NCBI GenBank assembly: GCA_016858145.1
Contig: JAEHOE010000230.1
Coordinates: forward strand, 35,398 to 99,397
DNA from: Edaphochlamys debaryana
Taxonomy: Eukaryota; Chlorophyta; Chlorophyceae; Chlamydomonadales
Length of the DNA: 64,000 nt
Reading direction: 5' to 3'
Positions 18,681 to 31,231 of the stretch are shown here, piece by piece. Both the position numbers and the translations under genes were made by a program. Numbering within the stretch: the stretch's first letter is position 1; every line of letters begins with the position of its first letter. The notes beneath the pieces are model-generated. The model worked only from the letters and a program-made list of their open reading frames with translations. It did not search any database and was not told the origin of the DNA.

Positions 18681-19717
18681 GGCGGGCCTGCGAGCTGGAG
18701 GCGGGCCTGCGGGCGAGAGGCGGCGCGCGGGAGGGGACAGGGAGGGAGGGAGGGAGGGATAGTCGAGGGGAGAGAGGGAAGAGTCGAGCAAGGGAAAGCA
18801 TGGGCCAGGAAGGTGTACAGGGGGCACAGGACGCTGGAGCAGCTGAGCAAGCACGCATCAGGTTAACTACCTATCATGCTTATAACGTTTGTATTATTGC
18901 GGTGGAGCCAGGCGGGGCCCCGCCTCAGAGTGAGGCAAGGGGGGCTTGTCTGGCATGTCGGCCCGCGTGGGATGGACGTGTCTGAAGCCGTGACGAGGGG
19001 GTTAGCAGGGGAAACGCGTGTCACGACTGCTTATACGATATTGCTGCTGGTGGCGAAGTCGGGGGCTGATCCCCCTGGATAGCGGATGCGCGATTCCGTT
19101 GTGCGGGAGTCGGGGAGTGCGGGACGCGGGGGGAGGCGGGGCCCCGCGTGCCGAACGGTCGCGGTGATGGTCGCCGCGTCAAGCCGCTTCTAACCGATGC
19201 TATGCGCTTATCTGCACACACCTGTAGTCATAACAGAGCGTGGACCCAGGTCGCCAGCTTTATCCAGAGCCCTCCGCGCAACGCCATCCTCGATTGCGCT
19301 AAGCTGGCGCCGGCTCAGAGCCTTCCGACAAGCCCCTCCGCGCTGCCGGAGACGCACAAGCGAGTTGATGTCACTGAGACGTAGCCTGCGAGCTTACGGG
19401 CTTCGATCTAGCGAAGCTTTTGCTGCGAAACCGTGACGGGGCCGCTCGGCCTCAGAGATGGCGCTCAGATTGTGCTGGGCGTGGCATGCCGTGCATGCCA
19501 TGTGCGTGTCTGGCTCCCCGCCTGCCCCTGGCCCCCGCACGCCCTCCAGCCCCCCAGCCAGCACCAGCAACAAACTCTACAAACGCTAACCAACCCAAGC
19601 TTGGTTGACAGTTGTACCTGTCATAACCGTGCTCGTACAACGGTTACAACCACCTCGTGTGTGTTTCGCTGCCCTGCAATGATCCCCCCTTCTACCCCTT
19701 CCCCCTTCCCCCCGCAG

Positions 19718-20599
19718 ATGGTGAAACACGCTCGGGATCAGGCGTTATCAGGCGAGCAGGCAGCCAGCAGCGCGGGGGAGGCAGCTGGGGTTGCACAGCA
19801 GGCCGACGAGGGTGCGGGCACGGAGGGGGATGAGGCAGAGGCCGTGGAGTCTGGGGGTGAGGTGGACACGCCCCCGGGAGAGGGGGCCGCGGCGCCGGCT
19901 GCTAAAGAGAGGCGGCACCGCGGCCCCAAGCGGGACAAGGACGAGCTGAGGGCCGAGGCGGCAGCCAAGCGTGACAGAACAGCTGTCAAGCACCGCCTGC
20001 GTCTGGCGGCTGTTAAAGCCGCGCATACGGCCGAGGCCACCCATCCCAACTCAGAGTGGGGTCCCGAAGCAGCACGGCTGCTGGGGGAGTGGCTGGCGGT
20101 GAACCCAGACGTGGAGCCACCAAAGAAGCCGGAAGAGCTGTGCCGGCGCTGGGCTGCGCGGCTGGAGCCCAACAGAGGGGCATCTGGGGTCCAGGACGCG
20201 CCACGCTCTGGGGCCCCACGGAAGGTGCCGGAGGCGAAAGCCCTGCTCGCACTAGCAATGGTGCTCGACAAGGCGCCCAGCAGCAAGGAGGCGATGCTGG
20301 CGGTCCCCGAGTTCAAGGATCTCCTGGACAGCTGCAGCGAGGCAAGAGGGGCTGGTCAGGGCGGGTGGAGAAGCAGAAGGGGGCATGGGGCAGCAAGCCT
20401 CAGCATCATCAACAACCACCGGTCGGCAACCGGTGACCAGCTGAGCATCTACACCACGGAGCTGCGGCGGCTCTTCGAGGGCCCGGGCAAGGTCATCACG
20501 AATGACTGGGTTCGCAACACTACCCACCGGCTCTTTCTGGAGGTGCTGCCGGCAATCATCAAGGCGGAGGGCAACTACCCAGAGAAGAAGCTGCGCTGA
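19718..20599 (+). CDS. Tandem-array gene, copy 2
   Basis: Intact copy of the gene described at 17799-18680. It differs from copy 1 by CTGCTGGGGGAG instead of CTGCTAGGGGAG, a silent change in the gene's frame, and keeps CCCCCGGGAGAG as in copies 0 and 1. Confidence 0.6.
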   Translation: MVKHARDQALSGEQAASSAGEAAGVAQQADEGAGTEGDEAEAVESGGEVDTPPGEGAAAPAAKERRHRGPKRDKDELRAEAAAKRDRTAVKHRLRLAAVKAAHTAEATHPNSEWGPEAARLLGEWLAVNPDVEPPKKPEELCRRWAARLEPNRGASGVQDAPRSGAPRKVPEAKALLALAMVLDKAPSSKEAMLAVPEFKDLLDSCSEARGAGQGGWRSRRGHGAASLSIINNHRSATGDQLSIYTTELRRLFEGPGKVITNDWVRNTTHRLFLEVLPAIIKAEGNYPEKKLR

Positions 20600-21636
20600 G
20601 GCGGGCCTGCGAGCTGGAGGCGGGCCTGCGGGCGAGAGGCGGCGCGCGGGAGGGGACAGGGAGGGAGGGAGGGAGGGATAGTCGAGGGGAGAGAGGGAAG
20701 AGTCGAGCAAGGGAAAGCATGGGCCAGGAAGGTGTACAGGGGGCACAGGACGCTGGAGCAGCTGAGCAAGCACGCATCAGGTTAACTACCTATCATGCTT
20801 ATAACGTTTGTATTATTGCGGTGGAGCCAGGCGGGGCCCCGCCTCAGAGTGAGGCAAGGGGGGCTTGTCTGGCATGTCGGCCCGCGTGGGATGGACGTGT
20901 CTGAAGCCGTGACGAGGGGGTTAGCAGGGGAAACGCGTGTCACGACTGCTTATACGATATTGCTGCTGGTGGCGAAGTCGGGGGCTGATCCCCCTGGATA
21001 GCGGATGCGCGATTCCGTTGTGCGGGAGTCGGGGAGTGCGGGACGCGGGGGGAGGCGGGGCCCCGCGTGCCGAACGGTCGCGGTGATGGTCGCCGCGTCA
21101 AGCCGCTTCTAACCGATGCTATGTGCTTATCTGCACACACCTGTAGTCATAACAGAGCGTGGACCCAGGTCGCCAGCTTTATCCAGAGCCCTCCGCGCAA
21201 CGCCATCCTCGATTGCGCTAAGCTGGCGCCGGCTCAGAGCCTTCCGACAAGCCCCTCCGCGCTGCCGGAGACGCACAAGCGAGTTGATGTCACTGAGACG
21301 TAGCCTGCGAGCTTACGGGCTTCGATCTAGCGAAGCTTTTGCTGCGAAACCGTGACGGGGCCGCTCGGCCTCAGAGATGGCGCTCAGATTGTGCTGGGCG
21401 TGGCATGCCGTGCATGCCATGTGCGTGTCTGGCTCCCCGCCTGCCCCTGGCCCCCGCACGCCCTCCAGCCCCCCAGCCAGCACCAGCAACAAACTCTACA
21501 AACGCTAACCAACCCAAGCTTGGTTGACAGTTGTACCTGTCATAACCGTGCTCGTACAACGGTTACAACCACCTCGTGTGTGTTTCGCTGCCCTGCAATG
21601 ATCCCCCCTTCTACCCCTTCCCCCTTCCCCCCGCAG

Positions 21637-22518
21637 ATGGTGAAACACGCTCGGGATCAGGCGTTATCAGGCGAGCAGGCAGCCAGCAGCGCGGGGGAGG
21701 CAGCTGGGGTTGCACAGCAGGCCGACGAGGGTGCGGGCACGGAGGGGGATGAGGCAGAGGCCGTGGAGTCTGGGGGTGAGGTGGACACGCCCCCTGGAGA
21801 GGGGGCCGCGGCGCCGGCTGCTAAAGAGAGGCGGCACCGCGGCCCCAAGCGGGACAAGGACGAGCTGAGGGCCGAGGCGGCAGCCAAGCGTGACAGAACA
21901 GCTGTCAAGCACCGCCTGCGTCTGGCGGCTGTTAAAGCCGCGCATACGGCCGAGGCCACCCATCCCAACTCAGAGTGGGGTCCCGAAGCAGCACGGCTGC
22001 TGGGGGAGTGGCTGGCGGTGAACCCAGACGTGGAGCCACCAAAGAAGCCGGAAGAGCTGTGCCGGCGCTGGGCTGCGCGGCTGGAGCCCAACAGAGGGGC
22101 ATCTGGGGTCCAGGACGCGCCACGCTCTGGGGCCCCACGGAAGGTGCCGGAGGCGAAAGCCCTGCTCGCACTAGCAATGGTGCTCGACAAGGCGCCCAGC
22201 AGCAAGGAGGCGATGCTGGCGGTCCCCGAGTTCAAGGATCTCCTGGACAGCTGCAGCGAGGCAAGAGGGGCTGGTCAGGGCGGGTGGAGAAGCAGAAGGG
22301 GGCATGGGGCAGCAAGCCTCAGCATCATCAACAACCACCGGTCGGCAACCGGTGACCAGCTGAGCATCTACACCACGGAGCTGCGGCGGCTCTTCGAGGG
22401 CCCGGGCAAGGTCATCACGAATGACTGGGTTCGCAACACTACCCACCGGCTCTTTCTGGAGGTGCTGCCGGCAATCATCAAGGCGGAGGGCAACTACCCA
22501 GAGAAGAAGCTGCGCTGA
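21637..22518 (+). CDS. Tandem-array gene, copy 3
   Basis: Intact copy of the gene described at 17799-18680. This is the first copy with CCCCCTGGAGAG (silent), which is shared by all later copies. The upstream part also switches from TATGCGCTT to TATGTGCTT in this unit. Confidence 0.6.
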   Translation: MVKHARDQALSGEQAASSAGEAAGVAQQADEGAGTEGDEAEAVESGGEVDTPPGEGAAAPAAKERRHRGPKRDKDELRAEAAAKRDRTAVKHRLRLAAVKAAHTAEATHPNSEWGPEAARLLGEWLAVNPDVEPPKKPEELCRRWAARLEPNRGASGVQDAPRSGAPRKVPEAKALLALAMVLDKAPSSKEAMLAVPEFKDLLDSCSEARGAGQGGWRSRRGHGAASLSIINNHRSATGDQLSIYTTELRRLFEGPGKVITNDWVRNTTHRLFLEVLPAIIKAEGNYPEKKLR

Positions 22519-23555
22519 GGCGGGCCTGCGAGCTGGAGGCGGGCCTGCGGGCGAGAGGCGGCGCGCGGGAGGGGACAGGGAGGGAGGGAGGGAGGGATAG
22601 TCGAGGGGAGAGAGGGAAGAGTCGAGCAAGGGAAAGCATGGGCCAGGAAGGTGTACAGGGGGCACAGGACGCTGGAGCAGCTGAGCAAGCACGCATCAGG
22701 TTAACTACCTATCATGCTTATAACGTTTGTATTATTGCGGTGGAGCCAGGCGGGGCCCCGCCTCAGAGTGAGGCAAGGGGGGCTTGTCTGGCATGTCGGC
22801 CCGCGTGGGATGGACGTGTCTGAAGCCGTGACGAGGGGGTTAGCAGGGGAAACGCGTGTCACGACTGCTTATACGATATTGCTGCTGGTGGCGAAGTCGG
22901 GGGCTGATCCCCCTGGATAGCGGATGCGCGATTCCGTTGTGCGGGAGTCGGGGAGTGCGGGACGCGGGGGGAGGCGGGGCCCCGCGTGCCGAACGGTCGC
23001 GGTGATGGTCGCCGCGTCAAGCCGCTTCTAACCGATGCTATGTGCTTATCTGCACACACCTGTAGTCATAACAGAGCGTGGACCCAGGTCGCCAGCTTTA
23101 TCCAGAGCCCTCCGCGCAACGCCATCCTCGATTGCGCTAAGCTGGCGCCGGCTCAGAGCCTTCCGACAAGCCCCTCCGCGCTGCCGGAGACGCACAAGCG
23201 AGTTGATGTCACTGAGACGTAGCCTGCGAGCTTACGGGCTTCGATCTAGCGAAGCTTTTGCTGCGAAACCGTGACGGGGCCGCTCGGCCTCTGAGATGGC
23301 GCTCAGATTGTGCTGGGCGTGGCATGCCGTGCATGCCATGTGCGTGTCTGGCTCCCCGCCTGCCCCTGGCCCCCGCACGCCCTCCAGCCCCCCAGCCAGC
23401 ACCAGCAACAAACTCTACAAACGCTAACCAACCCAAGCTTGGTTGACAGTTGTACCTGTCATAACCGTGCTCGTACAACGGTTACAACCACCTCGTGTGT
23501 GTTTCGCTGCCCTGCAATGATCCCCCCTTCTACCCCTTCCCCCTTCCCCCCGCAG

Positions 23556-24437
23556 ATGGTGAAACACGCTCGGGATCAGGCGTTATCAGGCGAGCAGGCA
23601 GCCAGCAGCGCGGGGGAGGCAGCTGGGGTTGCACAGCAGGCCGACGAGGGTGCGGGCACGGAGGGGGATGAGGCAGAGGCCGTGGAGTCTGGGGGTGAGG
23701 TGGACACGCCCCCTGGAGAGGGGGCCGCGGCGCCGGCTGCTAAAGAGAGGCGGCACCGCGGCCCCAAGCGGGACAAGGACGAGCTGAGGGCCGAGGCGGC
23801 AGCCAAGCGTGACAGAACAGCTGTCAAGCACCGCCTGCGTCTGGCGGCTGTTAAAGCCGCGCATACGGCCGAGGCCACCCATCCCAACTCAGAGTGGGGT
23901 CCCGAAGCAGCACGGCTGCTGGGGGAGTGGCTGGCGGTGAACCCAGACGTGGAGCCACCAAAGAAGCCGGAAGAGCTGTGCCGGCGCTGGGCTGCGCGGC
24001 TGGAGCCCAACAGAGGGGCATCTGGGGTCCAGGACGCGCCACGCTCTGGGGCCCCACGGAAGGTGCCGGAGGCGAAAGCCCTGCTCGCACTAGCAATGGT
24101 GCTCGACAAGGCGCCCAGCAGCAAGGAGGCGATGCTGGCGGTCCCCGAGTTCAAGGATCTCCTGGACAGCTGCAGCGAGGCAAGAGGGGCTGGTCAGGGC
24201 GGGTGGAGAAGCAGAAGGGGGCATGGGGCAGCAAGCCTCAGCATCATCAACAACCACCGGTCGGCAACCGGTGACCAGCTGAGCATCTACACCACGGAGC
24301 TGCGGCGGCTCTTCGAGGGCCCGGGCAAGGTCATCACGAATGACTGGGTTCGCAACACTACCCACCGGCTCTTTCTGGAGGTGCTGCCGGCAATCATCAA
24401 GGCGGAGGGCAACTACCCAGAGAAGAAGCTGCGCTGA
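23556..24437 (+). CDS. Tandem-array gene, copy 4
   Basis: Intact copy of the gene described at 17799-18680. Its upstream part carries CTCTGAG in place of CTCAGAG, which would stop any upstream in-frame extension. Confidence 0.6.
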   Translation: MVKHARDQALSGEQAASSAGEAAGVAQQADEGAGTEGDEAEAVESGGEVDTPPGEGAAAPAAKERRHRGPKRDKDELRAEAAAKRDRTAVKHRLRLAAVKAAHTAEATHPNSEWGPEAARLLGEWLAVNPDVEPPKKPEELCRRWAARLEPNRGASGVQDAPRSGAPRKVPEAKALLALAMVLDKAPSSKEAMLAVPEFKDLLDSCSEARGAGQGGWRSRRGHGAASLSIINNHRSATGDQLSIYTTELRRLFEGPGKVITNDWVRNTTHRLFLEVLPAIIKAEGNYPEKKLR

Positions 24438-25474
24438 GGCGGGCCTGCGAGCTGGAGGCGGGCCTGCGGGCGAGAGGCGGCGCGCGGGAGGGGACAGGGA
24501 GGGAGGGAGGGAGGGATAGTCGAGGGGAGAGAGGGAAGAGTCGAGCAAGGGAAAGCATGGGCCAGGAAGGTGTACAGGGGGCACAGGACGCTGGAGCAGC
24601 TGAGCAAGCACGCATCAGGTTAACTACCTATCATGCTTATAACGTTTGTATTATTGCGGTGGAGCCAGGCGGGGCCCCGCCTCAGAGTGAGGCAAGGGGG
24701 GCTTGTCTGGCATGTCGGCCCGCGTGGGATGGACGTGTCTGAAGCCGTGACGAGGGGGTTAGCAGGGGAAACGCGTGTCACGACTGCTTATACGATATTG
24801 CTGCTGGTGGCGAAGTCGGGGGCTGATCCCCCTGGATAGCGGATGCGCGATTCCGTTGTGCGGGAGTCGGGGAGTGCGGGACGCGGGGGGAGGCGGGGCC
24901 CCGCGTGCCGAACGGTCGCGGTGATGGTCGCCGCGTCAAGCCGCTTCTAACCGATGCTATGTGCTTATCTGCACACACCTGTAGTCATAACAGAGCGTGG
25001 ACCCAGGTCGCCAGCTTTATCCAGAGCCCTCCGCGCAACGCCATCCTCGATTGCGCTAAGCTGGCGCCGGCTCAGAGCCTTCCGACAAGCCCCTCCGCGC
25101 TGCCGGAGACGCACAAGCGAGTTGATGTCACTGAGACGTAGCCTGCGAGCTTACGGGCTTCGATCTAGCGAAGCTTTTGCTGCGAAACCGTGACGGGGCC
25201 GCTCGGCCTCAGAGATGGCGCTCAGATTGTGCTGGGCGTGGCATGCCGTGCATGCCATGTGCGTGTCTGGCTCCCCGCCTGCCCCTGGCCCCCGCACGCC
25301 CTCCAGCCCCCCAGCCAGCACCAGCAACAAACTCTACAAACGCTAACCAACCCAAGCTTGGTTGACAGTTGTACCTGTCATAACCGTGCTCGTACAACGG
25401 TTACAACCACCTCGTGTGTGTTTCGCTGCCCTGCAATGATCCCCCCTTCTACCCCTTCCCCCTTCCCCCCGCAG

Positions 25475-26356
25475 ATGGTGAAACACGCTCGGGATCAGGC
25501 GTTATCAGGCGAGCAGGCAGCCAGCAGCGCGGGGGAGGCAGCTGGGGTTGCACAGCAGGCCGACGAGGGTGCGGGCACGGAGGGGGATGAGGCAGAGGCC
25601 GTGGAGTCTGGGGGTGAGGTGGACACGCCCCCTGGAGAGGGGGCCGCGGCGCCGGCTGCTAAAGAGAGGCGGCACCGCGGCCCCAAGCGGGACAAGGACG
25701 AGCTGAGGGCCGAGGCGGCAGCCAAGCGTGACAGAACAGCTGTCAAGCACCGCCTGCGTCTGGCGGCTGTTAAAGCCGCGCATACGGCCGAGGCCACCCA
25801 TCCCAACTCAGAGTGGGGTCCCGAAGCAGCACGGCTGCTGGGGGAGTGGCTGGCGGTGAACCCAGACGTGGAGCCACCAAAGAAGCCGGAAGAGCTGTGC
25901 CGGCGCTGGGCTGCGCGGCTGGAGCCCAACAGAGGGGCATCTGGGGTCCAGGACGCGCCACGCTCTGGGGCCCCACGGAAGGTGCCGGAGGCGAAAGCCC
26001 TGCTCGCACTAGCAATGGTGCTCGACAAGGCGCCCAGCAGCAAGGAGGCGATGCTGGCGGTCCCCGAGTTCAAGGATCTCCTGGACAGCTGCAGCGAGGC
26101 AAGAGGGGCTGGTCAGGGCGGGTGGAGAAGCAGAAGGGGGCATGGGGCAGCAAGCCTCAGCATCATCAACAACCACCGGTCGGCAACCGGTGACCAGCTG
26201 AGCATCTACACCACGGAGCTGCGGCGGCTCTTCGAGGGCCCGGGCAAGGTCATCACGAATGACTGGGTTCGCAACACTACCCACCGGCTCTTTCTGGAGG
26301 TGCTGCCGGCAATCATCAAGGCGGAGGGCAACTACCCAGAGAAGAAGCTGCGCTGA
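25475..26356 (+). CDS. Tandem-array gene, copy 5
   Basis: Intact copy of the gene described at 17799-18680, indistinguishable by inspection from copy 3. Confidence 0.6.
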   Translation: MVKHARDQALSGEQAASSAGEAAGVAQQADEGAGTEGDEAEAVESGGEVDTPPGEGAAAPAAKERRHRGPKRDKDELRAEAAAKRDRTAVKHRLRLAAVKAAHTAEATHPNSEWGPEAARLLGEWLAVNPDVEPPKKPEELCRRWAARLEPNRGASGVQDAPRSGAPRKVPEAKALLALAMVLDKAPSSKEAMLAVPEFKDLLDSCSEARGAGQGGWRSRRGHGAASLSIINNHRSATGDQLSIYTTELRRLFEGPGKVITNDWVRNTTHRLFLEVLPAIIKAEGNYPEKKLR

Positions 26357-27393
26357 GGCGGGCCTGCGAGCTGGAGGCGGGCCTGCGGGCGAGAGGCGGC
26401 GCGCGGGAGGGGACAGGGAGGGAGGGAGGGAGGGATAGTCGAGGGGAGAGAGGGAAGAGTCGAGCAAGGGAAAGCATGGGCCAGGAAGGTGTACAGGGGG
26501 CACAGGACGCTGGAGCAGCTGAGCAAGCACGCATCAGGTTAACTACCTATCATGCTTATAACGTTTGTATTATTGCGGTGGAGCCAGGCGGGGCCCCGCC
26601 TCAGAGTGAGGCAAGGGGGGCTTGTCTGGCATGTCGGCCCGCGTGGGATGGACGTGTCTGAAGCCGTGACGAGGGGGTTAGCAGGGGAAACGCGTGTCAC
26701 GACTGCTTATACGATATTGCTGCTGGTGGCGAAGTCGGGGGCTGATCCCCCTGGATAGCGGATGCGCGATTCCGTTGTGCGGGAGTCGGGGAGTGCGGGA
26801 CGCGGGGGGAGGCGGGGCCCCGCGTGCCGAACGGTCGCGGTGATGGTCGCCGCGTCAAGCCGCTTCTAACCGATGCTATGTGCTTATCTGCACACACCTG
26901 TAGTCATAACAGAGCGTGGACCCAGGTCGCCAGCTTTATCCAGAGCCCTCCGCGCAACGCCATCCTCGATTGCGCTAAGCTGGCGCCGGCTCAGAGCCTT
27001 CCGACAAGCCCCTCCGCGCTGCCGGAGACGCACAAGCGAGTTGATGTCACTGAGACGTAGCCTGCGAGCTTACGGGCTTCGATCTAGCGAAGCTTTTGCT
27101 GCGAAACCGTGACGGGGCCGCTCGGCCTCAGAGATGGCGCTCAGATTGTGCTGGGCGTGGCATGCCGTGCATGCCATGTGCGTGTCTGGCTCCCCGCCTG
27201 CCCCTGGCCCCCGCACGCCCTCCAGCCCCCCAGCCAGCACCAGCAACAAACTCTACAAACGCTAACCAACCCAAGCTTGGTTGACAGTTGTACCTGTCAT
27301 AACCGTGCTCGTACAACGGTTACAACCACCTCGTGTGTGTTTCGCTGCCCTGCAATGATCCCCCCTTCTACCCCTTCCCCCTTCCCCCCGCAG

Positions 27394-28275
27394 ATGGTGA
27401 AACACGCTCGGGATCAGGCGTTATCAGGCGAGCAGGCAGCCAGCAGCGCGGGGGAGGCAGCTGGGGTTGCACAGCAGGCCGACGAGGGTGCGGGCACGGA
27501 GGGGGATGAGGCAGAGGCCGTGGAGTCTGGGGGTGAGGTGGACACGCCCCCTGGAGAGGGGGCCGCGGCGCCGGCTGCTAAAGAGAGGCGGCACCGCGGC
27601 CCCAAGCGGGACAAGGACGAGCTGAGGGCCGAGGCGGCAGCCAAGCGTGACAGAACAGCTGTCAAGCACCGCCTGCGTCTGGCGGCTGTTAAAGCCGCGC
27701 ATACGGCCGAGGCCACCCATCCCAACTCAGAGTGGGGTCCCGAAGCAGCACGGCTGCTGGGGGAGTGGCTGGCGGTGAACCCAGACGTGGAGCCACCAAA
27801 GAAGCCGGAAGAGCTGTGCCGGCGCTGGGCTGCGCGGCTGGAGCCCAACAGAGGGGCATCTGGGGTCCAGGACGCGCCACGCTCTGGGGCCCCACGGAAG
27901 GTGCCGGAGGCGAAAGCCCTGCTCGCACTAGCAATGGTGCTCGACAAGGCGCCCAGCAGCAAGGAGGCGATGCTGGCGGTCCCCGAGTTCAAGGATCTCC
28001 TGGACAGCTGCAGCGAGGCAAGAGGGGCTGGTCAGGGCGGGTGGAGAAGCAGAAGGGGGCATGGGGCAGCAAGCCTCAGCATCATCAACAACCACCGGTC
28101 GGCAACCGGTGACCAGCTGAGCATCTACACCACGGAGCTGCGGCGGCTCTTCGAGGGCCCGGGCAAGGTCATCACGAATGACTGGGTTCGCAACACTACC
28201 CACCGGCTCTTTCTGGAGGTGCTGCCGGCAATCATCAAGGCGGAGGGCAACTACCCAGAGAAGAAGCTGCGCTGA
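27394..28275 (+). CDS. Tandem-array gene, copy 6
   Basis: Intact copy of the gene described at 17799-18680, indistinguishable by inspection from copies 3 and 5. Confidence 0.6.
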   Translation: MVKHARDQALSGEQAASSAGEAAGVAQQADEGAGTEGDEAEAVESGGEVDTPPGEGAAAPAAKERRHRGPKRDKDELRAEAAAKRDRTAVKHRLRLAAVKAAHTAEATHPNSEWGPEAARLLGEWLAVNPDVEPPKKPEELCRRWAARLEPNRGASGVQDAPRSGAPRKVPEAKALLALAMVLDKAPSSKEAMLAVPEFKDLLDSCSEARGAGQGGWRSRRGHGAASLSIINNHRSATGDQLSIYTTELRRLFEGPGKVITNDWVRNTTHRLFLEVLPAIIKAEGNYPEKKLR

Positions 28276-29312
28276 GGCGGGCCTGCGAGCTGGAGGCGGG
28301 CCTGCGGGCGAGAGGCGGCGCGCGGGAGGGGACAGGGAGGGAGGGAGGGAGGGATAGTCGAGGGGAGAGAGGGAAGAGTCGAGCAAGGGAAAGCATGGGC
28401 CAGGAAGGTGTACAGGGGGCACAGGACGCTGGAGCAGCTGAGCAAGCACGCATCAGGTTAACTACCTATCATGCTTATAACGTTTGTATTATTGCGGTGG
28501 AGCCAGGCGGGGCCCCGCCTCAGAGTGAGGCAAGGGGGGCTTGTCTGGCATGTCGGCCCGCGTGGGATGGACGTGTCTGAAGCCGTGACGAGGGGGTTAG
28601 CAGGGGAAACGCGTGTCACGACTGCTTATACGATATTGCTGCTGGTGGCGAAGTCGGGGGCTGATCCCCCTGGATAGCGGATGCGCGATTCCGTTGTGCG
28701 GGAGTCGGGGAGTGCGGGACGCGGGGGGAGGCGGGGCCCCGCGTGCCGAACGGTCGCGGTGATGGTCGCCGCGTCAAGCCGCTTCTAACCGATGCTATGT
28801 GCTTATCTGCACACACCTGTAGTCATAACAGAGCGTGGACCCAGGTCGCCAGCTTTATCCAGAGCCCTCCGCGCAACGCCATCCTCGATTGCGCTAAGCT
28901 GGCGCCGGCTCAGAGCCTTCCGACAAGCCCCTCCGCGCTGCCGGAGACGCACAAGCGAGTTGATGTCACTGAGACGTAGCCTGCGAGCTTACGGGCTTCG
29001 ATCTAGCGAAGCTTTTGCTGCGAAACCGTGACGGGGCCGCTCGGCCTCAGAGATGGCGCTCAGATTGTGCTGGGCGTGGCATGCCGTGCATGCCATGTGC
29101 GTGTCTGGCTCCCCGCCTGCCCCTGGCCCCCGCACGCCCTCCAGCCCCCCAGCCAGCACCAGCAACAAACTCTACAAACGCTAACCAACCCAAGCTTGGT
29201 TGACAGTTGTACCTGTCATAACCGTGCTCGTACAACGGTTACAACCACCTCGTGTGTGTTTCGCTGCCCTGCAATGATCCCCCCTTCTACCCCTTCCCCC
29301 TTCCCCCCGCAG

Positions 29313-30194
29313 ATGGTGAAACACGCTCGGGATCAGGCGTTATCAGGCGAGCAGGCAGCCAGCAGCGCGGGGGAGGCAGCTGGGGTTGCACAGCAGGCCG
29401 ACGAGGGTGCGGGCACGGAGGGGGATGAGGCAGAGGCCGTGGAGTCTGGGGGTGAGGTGGACACGCCCCCTGGAGAGGGGGCCGCGGCGCCGGCTGCTAA
29501 AGAGAGGCGGCACCGCGGCCCCAAGCGGGACAAGGACGAGCTGAGGGCCGAGGCGGCAGCCAAGCGTGACAGAACAGCTGTCAAGCACCGCCTGCGTCTG
29601 GCGGCTGTTAAAGCCGCGCATACGGCCGAGGCCACCCATCCCAACTCAGAGTGGGGTCCCGAAGCAGCACGGCTGCTGGGGGAGTGGCTGGCGGTGAACC
29701 CAGACGTGGAGCCACCAAAGAAGCCGGAAGAGCTGTGCCGGCGCTGGGCTGCGCGGCTGGAGCCCAACAGAGGGGCATCTGGGGTCCAGGACGCGCCACG
29801 CTCTGGGGCCCCACGGAAGGTGCCGGAGGCGAAAGCCCTGCTCGCACTAGCAATGGTGCTCGACAAGGCGCCCAGCAGCAAGGAGGCGATGCTGGCGGTC
29901 CCCGAGTTCAAGGATCTCCTGGACAGCTGCAGCGAGGCAAGAGGGGCTGGTCAGGGCGGGTGGAGAAGCAGAAGGGGGCATGGGGCAGCAAGCCTCAGCA
30001 TCATCAACAACCACCGGTCGGCAACCGGTGACCAGCTGAGCATCTACACCACGGAGCTGCGGCGGCTCTTCGAGGGCCCGGGCAAGGTCATCACGAATGA
30101 CTGGGTTCGCAACACTACCCACCGGCTCTTTCTGGAGGTGCTGCCGGCAATCATCAAGGCGGAGGGCAACTACCCAGAGAAGAAGCTGCGCTGA
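29313..30194 (+). CDS. Tandem-array gene, copy 7
   Basis: Intact copy of the gene described at 17799-18680, indistinguishable by inspection from copies 3, 5 and 6. Confidence 0.6.
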   Translation: MVKHARDQALSGEQAASSAGEAAGVAQQADEGAGTEGDEAEAVESGGEVDTPPGEGAAAPAAKERRHRGPKRDKDELRAEAAAKRDRTAVKHRLRLAAVKAAHTAEATHPNSEWGPEAARLLGEWLAVNPDVEPPKKPEELCRRWAARLEPNRGASGVQDAPRSGAPRKVPEAKALLALAMVLDKAPSSKEAMLAVPEFKDLLDSCSEARGAGQGGWRSRRGHGAASLSIINNHRSATGDQLSIYTTELRRLFEGPGKVITNDWVRNTTHRLFLEVLPAIIKAEGNYPEKKLR

Positions 30195-31231
30195 GGCGGG
30201 CCTGCGAGCTGGAGGCGGGCCTGCGGGCGAGAGGCGGCGCGCGGGAGGGGACAGGGAGGGAGGGAGGGAGGGATAGTCGAGGGGAGAGAGGGAAGAGTCG
30301 AGCAAGGGAAAGCATGGGCCAGGAAGGTGTACAGGGGGCACAGGACGCTGGAGCAGCTGAGCAAGCACGCATCAGGTTAACTACCTATCATGCTTATAAC
30401 GTTTGTATTATTGCGGTGGAGCCAGGCGGGGCCCCGCCTCAGAGTGAGGCAAGGGGGGCTTGTCTGGCATGTCGGCCCGCGTGGGATGGACGTGTCTGAA
30501 GCCGTGACGAGGGGGTTAGCAGGGGAAACGCGTGTCACGACTGCTTATACGATATTGCTGCTGGTGGCGAAGTCGGGGGCTGATCCCCCTGGATAGCGGA
30601 TGCGCGATTCCGTTGTGCGGGAGTCGGGGAGTGCGGGACGCGGGGGGAGGCGGGGCCCCGCGTGCCGAACGGTCGCGGTGATGGTCGCCGCGTCAAGCCG
30701 CTTCTAACCGATGCTATGTGCTTATCTGCACACACCTGTAGTCATAACAGAGCGTGGACCCAGGTCGCCAGCTTTATCCAGAGCCCTCCGCGCAACGCCA
30801 TCCTCGATTGCGCTAAGCTGGCGCCGGCTCAGAGCCTTCCGACAAGCCCCTCCGCGCTGCCGGAGACGCACAAGCGAGTTGATGTCACTGAGACGTAGCC
30901 TGCGAGCTTACGGGCTTCGATCTAGCGAAGCTTTTGCTGCGAAACCGTGACGGGGCCGCTCGGCCTCAGAGATGGCGCTCAGATTGTGCTGGGCGTGGCA
31001 TGCCGTGCATGCCATGTGCGTGTCTGGCTCCCCGCCTGCCCCTGGCCCCCGCACGCCCTCCAGCCCCCCAGCCAGCACCAGCAACAAACTCTACAAACGC
31101 TAACCAACCCAAGCTTGGTTGACAGTTGTACCTGTCATAACCGTGCTCGTACAACGGTTACAACCACCTCGTGTGTGTTTCGCTGCCCTGCAATGATCCC
31201 CCCTTCTACCCCTTCCCCCTTCCCCCCGCAG